Shown here piece after piece: positions 8,035 to 12,705 of a stretch of 12,705 nt of DNA (position 1 is the stretch's first letter; each line of letters opens with the position of its first letter). Under the pieces are notes generated by a model, which worked only from the letters and a program-made list of their open reading frames with translations, did no database searches and was not told where the DNA came from. The stretch covers positions 1 to 12,705 of the forward strand of contig JAISEW010000225.1 in the NCBI GenBank assembly GCA_031263945.1. Direction: 5' to 3'. The position numbers and the translations under genes are program-made. The DNA comes from Gracilibacteraceae bacterium. GTDB taxonomy: Bacteria; Bacillota; Desulfitobacteriia; Desulfitobacteriales; Syntrophobotulaceae.

Positions 8035-9543
8035 TCAGCCAGGATCACATTGCGGCCGAGGTTCATCTCCCAGCTTGGGTCCGTCTTCCGGCCGAGGTTC
8101 ATCTCCCAGCTTGGGTCCGTCTTCCGGCCGAGGTCCATCTTCCGGCTTGGGTCCGTCTTCCGGCCGAGGTTCGCTTTCCGACTGAAGTTCTTCCTCCAGT
8201 CCGGATACCTCTTCCGGCTGAGGTTCGTCTTCCGGCCCGGCGTCCTTCTCAGGCACAGGGAAATTATTGGCCCGGAGTATGAGATCCGCCGCTTTTTCTT
8301 TCCGCAGTCCCTGCAAAAACGGCTCCATTCCGTCCCGCTGCTGAAGAAGCTGCTTAAAAACCTCCAACCCGCTCCCGGAACCGAGTATCCTCGCCAGAGA
8401 GCTGTTCACTTCCTCTTCGCTTAACTGGATATCCTCGCGCGCGACGACCGCTTCATAAAACAAGTCGGCCTTGACATGCCTTTCGGCCTGCTCCCCGTAT
8501 CGCTCGCGCATCGCCTTGATAACCATCTCATAATTCTCGTAATAATCCTCCGGCGCGTATCCCAGCATGCGTATCCGCCTATCGGCATCCGCTATCATAC
8601 TTTCCACCTTGGATTCGAGCATACTCGGGGGGATATCCGTCAAAACCGCGTTATCCAAGGCTTTATCCAATATCTTTTCCCGCCACTCTTCTTTGCTTAA
8701 ATCGCGGGCTTTTTTCAGCATAGCCTGACGCACGTCCTCTTTATACTCGTCCATGGTGTCAAACTCGCTCACATCCTTGGCGAATTCATCATCCAGCGGC
8801 AGAAGTTCCGTCCGCTTGATACCAAGCAGTTTGACATGCAACACGGCATCCTTGCCGGCAAAATTTTCCTCATGATACACGGCGGGAAGCGTGACGGTTA
8901 TGTCTTTTTCCTCGCCTATGGACATGCCTTTCACCTGTTCCGCCAAACCGGGCGGAAAACTTTCCAGACCTATCGTCAGATCGCGATTTTCAGTCTCGCC
9001 GTCCAACAGCGGTTCCCCGTCGACAGCGCCCGTGTAATCGACTGTCACCGAGTCGCCGTCCTCAGCCGCCCCTTCCTCGACATTGATCAGCTTGGCGTGT
9101 CTGCGCCGGCGCTCCTCTAATTCCGCCGCCAGTTCGTCCTCTGTTACGGATACTTGCGGCTCGTCGATACCCAAGTCCTTGTATTCGCCGAGTTCAATCT
9201 CCGGTTTGACGAACAGCTTGACTTTGAAAATAAATTCCTTATCGGCTTCGATCTGTACAATATCGGCTTCCGGCGTGGACACGGGAGTAAGCCCTTCTGC
9301 CGCCACGGCTTTGACGTATTCGGGATCCATGATTTCCTCCGCCGCCTCGTGCCAGATATATTCTTTTCCCAGTCGGGCCTCTAAAAAACGCAGCGGAGCC
9401 TTCCCCTTGCGGAACCCCGGTATATTGACCTGACCGGCGAGCTTTTTCGTCGTTTTTCTCAACTGCTCGTTAAAAACAGTCTCCTCGACCGTGATCTCCA
9501 GTTCCACTTGGTTCGGGCCGATTTTTTCAACTTTGACCGGCAT
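8035..9543 (-). CDS. tig: Trigger factor with a repeat-rich acidic C-terminal tail
   Basis: Ribosome-associated chaperone and peptidyl-prolyl isomerase, 502 residues against roughly 430 for typical family members. The N-terminal ribosome-binding domain carries the docking signature GFRKGKAP (43-50). The FKBP-type isomerase domain spans about 160-245 (DSVTVDYTGAVDGEPL...HVKLLGIK), and the C-terminal chaperone arms about 250-430. The protein should end near LILRANNFPVPEKD but continues for about 70 residues of Pro, Glu, Asp, Gly, Lys and Arg. These include seven consecutive hexapeptides of the type [GE]P[KR]xxD (458-499, the last one EPRPQC). The start ATG at 9543 has an AGGAGG 5 bases upstream and gives the family N-terminus MPVKVEKIG; a frame 17 codons longer has no support. 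Upstream is the cyclophilin gene, with a hairpin between them. Downstream, clpX follows after 35 bases with no clpP in between. Confidence 0.96.
   Translation of the reverse strand: MPVKVEKIGPNQVELEITVEETVFNEQLRKTTKKLAGQVNIPGFRKGKAPLRFLEARLGKEYIWHEAAEEIMDPEYVKAVAAEGLTPVSTPEADIVQIEADKEFIFKVKLFVKPEIELGEYKDLGIDEPQVSVTEDELAAELEERRRRHAKLINVEEGAAEDGDSVTVDYTGAVDGEPLLDGETENRDLTIGLESFPPGLAEQVKGMSIGEEKDITVTLPAVYHEENFAGKDAVLHVKLLGIKRTELLPLDDEFAKDVSEFDTMDEYKEDVRQAMLKKARDLSKEEWREKILDKALDNAVLTDIPPSMLESKVESMIADADRRIRMLGYAPEDYYENYEMVIKAMRERYGEQAERHVKADLFYEAVVAREDIQLSEEEVNSSLARILGSGSGLEVFKQLLQQRDGMEPFLQGLRKEKAADLILRANNFPVPEKDAGPEDEPQPEEVSGLEEELQSESEPRPEDGPKPEDGPRPEDGPKLGDEPRPEDGPKLGDEPRPQCDPG
8053..8172. repeat. 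36-base tandem repeat in the 3' end of tig (about 3.3 copies)
   Basis: Units at 8053-8088 and 8089-8124 are identical; the unit at 8125-8160 differs at three positions; the first 12 bases of a fourth unit (8161-8172) match before the sequence diverges. Each unit starts CGGCCGAGGT on the plus strand. Since 36 is a multiple of three the array keeps the tig frame and encodes a 12-residue unit, itself two related hexapeptides (GPKLGD and EPRPED). Two perfect copies suggest recent expansion and likely length variation between strains. Confidence 0.95.
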
Positions 9544-9548
9544 GTGTT

Positions 9549-9554
9549 CCTCCT
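9549..9554 (-). promoter_or_regulatory. Ribosome binding site that fixes the tig start
   Basis: A perfect AGGAGG on the minus strand, 5 bases before the ATG at 9543. It excludes the longer frame that would begin at 9594. Confidence 0.85.
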
Positions 9555-9609
9555 GGTAATTTTCTCTCCTGAATATCGCCGCTCCGGCCGGCATAAGGGA
9601 ACATATCGT

Positions 9610-9638
9610 ATACTAACAGAAAACCGCGCCGGGCGCAA
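9610..9638 (-). promoter_or_regulatory. Possible weak promoter for tig
   Basis: On the minus strand TTGCGC (9638-9633) and TAGTAT (9615-9610) are 17 bases apart, three and four matches to the sigma-A consensus. The -35 lies inside the terminator-like hairpin. A second promoter here would make sense if the hairpin cuts transcription from the cyclophilin gene, but the match is poor and may be chance. Confidence 0.25.
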
Positions 9639-9663
9639 GTCCTTCCGCAAAAAAGCGGCGCGG
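9620..9663 (-). terminator. Terminator-like hairpin between the cyclophilin gene and tig
   Basis: Directly after the cyclophilin stop, the minus-strand transcript has CCGCGCCG (9663-9656) and its exact complement CGGCGCGG (9631-9624), followed by TTTTC. The arms give 8 GC pairs. The loop is long (24 bases) and contains a competing hairpin CCGC-T6-GCGG (9658-9655 with 9648-9645) that shares bases with the 5' arm, so the outer and inner stems cannot form together. The T tract is short. It could be an intrinsic terminator or a partial one. Confidence 0.6.
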
Positions 9664-10167
9664 CTAATCCGCCGGTTGTTCCGCCTCCGTAACCGTGACT
9701 TTTTTCATCTTCTGCGGGCTGAGAGGTCTGTCGCTGCCGTCGCGCTCCGCCGTCACGATTTTGTCTGCCGCTTCCTGACCGGAAAGAAGGCGGCCAAAGG
9801 CGGCATAAGCGCCGTCCAGATGCGAGGCGGCGGCCACCATGATGAAAAACTGCGAGCCGGCGGAGTCCGGATGGGCGCTGCGAGCCATGGACAGGACCCC
9901 TTTTGTATGTTTCAGATCATTTTTTACACCGTTTCGGGCAAACTCGCCCTTGATGCTATGTCCGGGACCGCCTGTGCCGCTGCCCTGCGGACAGCCGCCC
10001 TGAATCATGAAGCCGGGAATGACGCGATGAAAAATCAGCCCGTCGTAAAACCCTTCCTTGGCTAGATTCATAAAATTCCGCACGGTGAGGGGAGCAACGT
10101 CAGGGAAAAGTTCCGCCCGCATCGTCGCGCCGTCTTCCATCTCAATCGTCACTATCGGATTGGCCAT
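9664..10167 (-). CDS. Cyclophilin-type peptidyl-prolyl cis-trans isomerase, cytosolic
   Basis: A 167-residue single-domain cyclophilin that catalyses proline cis-trans isomerisation during protein folding. The core motifs are FHRVIPGFMIQGG (46-58, with catalytic R48), GSGTGGPG (62-69), the SAGSQFFI stretch (102-109) and LDGAYAAFG (118-126). No signal peptide is present, so it should act in the cytoplasm. The ATG at 10167 is used: it has GGAGG 4 bases upstream and gives the usual short N-terminus before IVTIEMEDG. A GTG six codons upstream (10185) has no ribosome site and lies only about 8 bases from the predicted transcription start. The gene heads the folding and protease cluster: promoter upstream, hairpin and tig downstream. 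I do not assign ppiA or ppiB. Confidence 0.95.
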   Translation of the reverse strand: MANPIVTIEMEDGATMRAELFPDVAPLTVRNFMNLAKEGFYDGLIFHRVIPGFMIQGGCPQGSGTGGPGHSIKGEFARNGVKNDLKHTKGVLSMARSAHPDSAGSQFFIMVAAASHLDGAYAAFGRLLSGQEAADKIVTAERDGSDRPLSPQKMKKVTVTEAEQPAD

Positions 10168-10192
10168 ACTTCCTCCGTCTTTCACTGAACTT

Positions 10193-10228
10193 TAAATTTA
10201 TTATACCACCGCCGCCGGTAAAATGCAA
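10193..10228 (-). promoter_or_regulatory. Strong sigma-A-type promoter for the cyclophilin gene and downstream cluster
   Basis: The minus strand has TTGCAT (10228-10223), a 17-base spacer and a perfect TATAAT (10205-10200) with a TG one base upstream (extended -10). Predicted transcription starts near 10193, giving a leader of about 26 bases before the ATG at 10167. No CIRCE-like or CtsR-like operator is visible around it, so heat-shock control by those repressors is not supported here. Confidence 0.8.
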
Positions 10229-10272
10229 AGCTTACGCCCGCTGTTGAAAGGGCGAATTTACGTTGCACGTTT

Positions 10273-10881
10273 CTATTTGACGCGCCTGTTTGCCCGCTTC
10301 CCGCGCAGCCGGCGGAAAAAGGTCGCTTTGCTCATACCGCAGGTTTTCAGGATTTCTTCGAGGCCCATCTCCTTTCTTTCCCACCTGGCCACCATATCCC
10401 AAAATTTACCATGAGCCTTTTTAGGCGGACGCCCCAAATGGACGCCTTTGGCCCGCGCGGCAGCGATGCCCTCCGCTTGCCGGCGGCGGATAGCGTCGCG
10501 TTCGTTTTGAGCGACAAATGACAGGATCTGCAAAACGATGTCGGCGATGAATGTCCCCATCAAGTCTTTGCCGTTTCTCGTATCCAGCAAAGGCATGTCG
10601 ATCACCGAAATATCCACACCTTTATCTTTGGTGAGGAACCGCCACTGCCGCTGGATCTCGTCGTAATTGCGCCCCAACCGGTCAATGCTCATGATATACA
10701 GCAAATCGCCTGATTTAAGTTTTTTTAGCAGTCTTTTGTATGCCGGACGGTCAAAATCCTTCCCGGACTGTTTGTCGGAAAAGAGACGCGACGGCGGAAT
10801 TTGCAACTTTTTCATGGAAATGAGCTGCCGGTCTTCGTTCTGGTCAGCAGTGGACACACGAATGTAGCCATAAGCCGTCAT
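10273..10881 (-). CDS. Serine recombinase of the resolvase/invertase family
   Basis: A 202-residue site-specific DNA recombinase, the size of Hin/Pin invertases and Tn3-type resolvases. The catalytic domain starts with YGYIRVS: nucleophile S10 and R8. Further active-site features are IDRLGRN (66-72, with R68 and R71) and the long E helix QNERDAIRRRQAEGIAAARAKG (125-146). LGRPPKK (149-155) is the usual linker into a small DNA-binding domain, and GLEEILKTCGMSKATFFRRL (173-192) reads as the helix-turn-helix. All catalytic residues look intact, so it is probably active. The ATG at 10881 has a GGGGA 12 bases upstream, a little far. It stands alone between hemL and the cyclophilin gene with no transposase, cargo genes or plasmid genes nearby. 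Whether it inverts a segment, resolves chromosome dimers or is a relic of a mobile element cannot be told from this window. Confidence 0.93.
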   Translation of the reverse strand: MTAYGYIRVSTADQNEDRQLISMKKLQIPPSRLFSDKQSGKDFDRPAYKRLLKKLKSGDLLYIMSIDRLGRNYDEIQRQWRFLTKDKGVDISVIDMPLLDTRNGKDLMGTFIADIVLQILSFVAQNERDAIRRRQAEGIAAARAKGVHLGRPPKKAHGKFWDMVARWERKEMGLEEILKTCGMSKATFFRRLRGKRANRRVK

Positions 10882-11004
10882 TTTTGGAACATTTCCCCTT
10901 TTGCTGAAAAATTATGCGCCGTATGCGCCGAATTTCGCTCAGCAAGCGGTTAGGACGCTGGCCGCGCGTATTCGACGGGGGAGATGTACAAAAAGGGGTG
11001 ATCG
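10882..11004. other. Non-coding gap between hemL and the recombinase gene
   Basis: 123 bases without a gene. It holds a 9-base tandem repeat (10913-10930) and an 8-base inverted repeat (CCCCTTTT at 10895-10902, AAAAGGGG at 10991-10998). On the minus strand a CATAAT occurs at 10917-10912 but no convincing -35 is placed in front of it. There is no clear intrinsic terminator after hemL, so read-through into the recombinase gene is possible. Confidence 0.6.
10913..10930. repeat. 9-base direct tandem repeat upstream of the recombinase gene
   Basis: TATGCGCCG occurs twice in a row (10913-10921 and 10922-10930), flanked by A/T-rich AAAAAT and AATTT. It lies 32 bases upstream of the recombinase start. 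Short repeats in front of a resolvase gene can be a binding site for the enzyme, but nothing else supports that here. Confidence 0.7.
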
Positions 11005-12309
11005 TTAGTCGGCAGTTCCTGACCGCGGCGCGTCCAGTTCCCGCATCGCGGCTTCCGCGGCCGCGATGGTAAGCCGCAAATCGGCGTCCGTATGCGCGGC
11101 GGAAATAAAAAGCGCTTCAAACTGTGAAGGCGCGATGTAGACGCCGCGGGCAAGCAAAGACTCGAAAAAGCGGGCGAAAAGAGCGGTGTCGCTTTGACGG
11201 GCGTCCGCGTAACCCGCGACCGGGCCCGGGGTAAAAAATAGCGTCAAAAGGCTGCCGATTTGATGAACAGTGACTCGGCGCCCATTGTCCGCCGCCGCTT
11301 GCCGCAAGGCGCCCGCCAGTATCCGGCCTTTTTCCTCCAACCGAGCATAGACGGCGGGATCGCCTTGCAGAATTTTCAAAGTCGCAAGTCCGGCGGCCAT
11401 AGCCACAGGATTCCCCGCCAGAGTGCCGGCTTGATACACCGGTCCCAGCGGCGCGACCTGCCGCATGAGCTCACGCCGCCCTCCGTAGGCGCCCACCGGC
11501 AAACCGCCGCCGATGATCTTGCCCAGTACGGTCAGATCGGGACGGACGCCGTACAGAGTTTGGGCCCCGCCGTAAGCGACGCGGAAACCGCTGATGACTT
11601 CGTCGAAAATCAGCAGCGCCCCGTATTCGTCGGCGACGCGGCGCAAAAACGGTAAAAAATCAGGTTCGGGCGGTACCAGTCCCATATTGGCGGCGATGGG
11701 CTCCACGATGACGGCGGCGATCTCGGCGCCTTTCGCCGCGAAGAGTTCCCGCACCGAGTCCGGATCGTTGTAGCGCGCGACCAAAGTGGCGGAAGCTATC
11801 GCCGGCAGAATGCCGGCGGAATTGGGCGTCCCGGCCGTGGCGAGACCGGAGCCGGCTTCGACCAGCATACTGTCGCTATGACCATGATAGCAACCGGAAA
11901 ATTTTACGATATAAGGACGGCCGGTACAGCCGCGGGCCAGGCGCAGCGCGCTCAGGACAGCCTCGGTGCCGGAATTGACCATGCGGATCATTTCCATCGA
12001 CGGCAAAGCGGACGTGATCAGTTCCGCCATTTCCACTTCCCGTTCCGTCGGCGCCCCGAAACTGAGACCGTCCCGCGCCGCCCGCTCCACCGCCTCCACC
12101 GCGGTCGGATGGGCGTGGCCCAAAATCAGGGGGCCCCAAGAGCATACATAATCGACATATTCCCGGCCGTCGGCGTCAAAAATACGCGATCCGCCGCCGT
12201 AGGCGATGAAAGGCGGAGTGAGACCGACAGCGCTAAAGGAGCGCACCGGACTGTTGACCCCGCCGGGCATTAAAAATTGAGCCCGCTTGAGCAGATCCGC
12301 GGATTTCAT
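11005..12309 (-). CDS. hemL: Glutamate-1-semialdehyde 2,1-aminomutase
   Basis: A 434-residue PLP enzyme that converts glutamate-1-semialdehyde to 5-aminolevulinate, the committed precursor of haem, sirohaem and cobalamin in the C5 pathway. The N-terminus PGGVNSPVRSF (15-25) is diagnostic of HemL among class III aminotransferases. Other marks are GHAHP (64-68), NSGTEAV (112-118), SGCYHGHSD (138-146), the PLP-contacting Asp in FDEVISGFR (235-243) and the Schiff-base lysine K264 in LGKIIGGGLPVGAYGG. Length is normal. The ATG at 12309 has AAGGGA 7 bases upstream. The CvpA-family gene ends 14 bases before it, suggesting co-transcription. No other hem genes are in the window. Confidence 0.97.
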   Translation of the reverse strand: MKSADLLKRAQFLMPGGVNSPVRSFSAVGLTPPFIAYGGGSRIFDADGREYVDYVCSWGPLILGHAHPTAVEAVERAARDGLSFGAPTEREVEMAELITSALPSMEMIRMVNSGTEAVLSALRLARGCTGRPYIVKFSGCYHGHSDSMLVEAGSGLATAGTPNSAGILPAIASATLVARYNDPDSVRELFAAKGAEIAAVIVEPIAANMGLVPPEPDFLPFLRRVADEYGALLIFDEVISGFRVAYGGAQTLYGVRPDLTVLGKIIGGGLPVGAYGGRRELMRQVAPLGPVYQAGTLAGNPVAMAAGLATLKILQGDPAVYARLEEKGRILAGALRQAAADNGRRVTVHQIGSLLTLFFTPGPVAGYADARQSDTALFARFFESLLARGVYIAPSQFEALFISAAHTDADLRLTIAAAEAAMRELDAPRSGTAD

Positions 12310-12323
12310 ATGATCATCCCTTG

Positions 12324-12705
12324 TCAGATATTGTTAAAATTTGGTAATAATTCGGTCGGAGTTTCCGGCTGGTAAAGATGCACAAAAGCGAGAATAAAAT
12401 TGTATCCGGCGCACAAGACGGGGTAGCTCATGGATTCCCGCACGGTGATCCAGCTTTCGTTGACGTCGATCACAGGGGCCGCCGCGCCGACAATCAGCGA
12501 TAAAAGGAGAAACGAGCCGCAAAGCCCCAGCATCAACCCTCCGCCGCGGTTGGCGATGGAAAGGACGTCCGCCAGCGGTTGAATGATGAGAGCTGTCAGT
12601 AAATTCACAACGATCGTGCAAATTATAAAGAGCAGGACGAGAGCCATTGAGTTCATGATAAAATCAGTGAGCTGAGTTTGCGCGGCCTCCAGCGGCGAAC
12701 CGCCT
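12324..12705 (-). CDS. CvpA-family membrane protein, 5' end outside window
   Basis: The frame runs open to the right edge, so the start is missing; the ATG at 12656 is probably internal, since in-frame coding sequence (GGSPLEAAQTQLTDFI) continues in front of it. About 126 residues are visible, and CvpA proteins are usually 160-200. Two hydrophobic helices are clear: one around ALVLLFIICTIVVNLL and one around GLMLGLCGSFLLLSLIVG. The NRGGGLMLGL stretch resembles the CvpA pattern of an Asn-Arg followed by a Gly-rich turn into the last helix. The family is named from colicin V production in E. coli; its molecular role is poorly understood. It ends 14 bases before hemL. The family call is reasonable but rests on a partial sequence. 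Confidence 0.65.
   Translation of the reverse strand, partial: GGSPLEAAQTQLTDFIMNSMALVLLFIICTIVVNLLTALIIQPLADVLSIANRGGGLMLGLCGSFLLLSLIVGAAAPVIDVNESWITVRESMSYPVLCAGYNFILAFVHLYQPETPTELLPNFNNI

Noticed and set aside
8053..8172. 36-base direct repeats resembling a CRISPR array in unit length
   Set aside because: The units abut with no spacers, keep the tig reading frame and encode a regular peptide repeat, so this is a coding tandem repeat.
8000..8260. A hidden or decayed full clpP gene
   Set aside because: The region is filled by the tig tail and a 35-base gap; none of the ClpP Ser or His active-site motifs can be read in any frame here.
9544..9594. Longer tig start 17 codons upstream
   Set aside because: The AGGAGG ribosome site would fall inside the gene, and the added residues are not part of the trigger factor N-terminus.
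10200..10228. Heat-shock operator (CIRCE or CtsR box) near the cluster promoter
   Set aside because: Neither the CIRCE inverted repeat nor the tandem GTCAAA-type heptads are present.
10235..10254. Stem CGCCC/GGGCG downstream of the recombinase gene as a terminator
   Set aside because: Only 5 pairs with a 10-base loop and no T tract on the minus strand.
12324..12656. Complete 110-residue protein starting at the ATG at 12656
   Set aside because: The frame stays open to the window edge with plausible coding sequence, and 110 residues is short for CvpA, so the gene is treated as truncated by the window.

Overview
The window is a bacterial chromosome segment, fairly GC-rich and densely coding, made up almost entirely of recognisable housekeeping genes. 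The order trigger factor, clpX, lon, engB on one strand is the classic Firmicutes protein quality-control cluster. A SpoIIM-family membrane protein, a two-HKD cardiolipin synthase with two N-terminal membrane helices, and a UPF0182 protein fit the same phylum. A Negativicutes-like lineage is my best guess, but that is inference from gene content and order and cannot be fixed from this window.

Layout. Plus strand, left edge: the 3' part of a UPF0182 membrane-protein gene (1-1560, 5' end outside the window), followed after 4 bases by a complete cardiolipin synthase gene (1565-3034). Everything else is on the minus strand and is read from right to left: a CvpA-family gene with its 5' end cut off (12324-12705), hemL (11005-12309), a lone serine recombinase (10273-10881), a cytosolic cyclophilin (9664-10167), trigger factor tig (8035-9543), clpX (6728-7999), a SpoIIM-like gene (6059-6706), lon (3643-6042) and engB (3039-3635). 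The two strands converge tail to tail with only 4 bases between cls and engB. There is no gene-free stretch over 300 bases. The longest gaps are about 120 bases: 10882-11004 (short repeats, no gene) and 9544-9663 (terminator-like hairpin and tig leader). I found no rRNA, tRNA, CRISPR array or insertion sequence.

Functional picture. Cyclophilin, trigger factor, ClpX and Lon are folding and degradation factors. They appear to form one transcription region starting at a very good promoter (TTGCAT-17-TATAAT with an extended -10) just upstream of the cyclophilin gene. An intrinsic terminator-like hairpin after the cyclophilin gene may reduce read-through into tig. From tig to engB the genes are close (7-35 base gaps) and probably co-transcribed. 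hemL (tetrapyrrole synthesis) and the CvpA gene form a separate upstream pair.

I see no clear undescribed system. The points that most deserve a second look are: (i) clpP is missing from its usual place between tig and clpX, although ClpX keeps the ClpP-docking IGF loop; (ii) trigger factor carries a roughly 70-residue Pro/acidic tail built on a 36-base tandem repeat exactly at the point where clpP would normally follow; (iii) a SpoIIM-family membrane protein lies between clpX and lon; (iv) a solitary serine recombinase lies between hemL and the cyclophilin gene. Three annotated starts (lon, tig, engB) are placed downstream of the longest possible frame because of ribosome binding sites or family N-termini.
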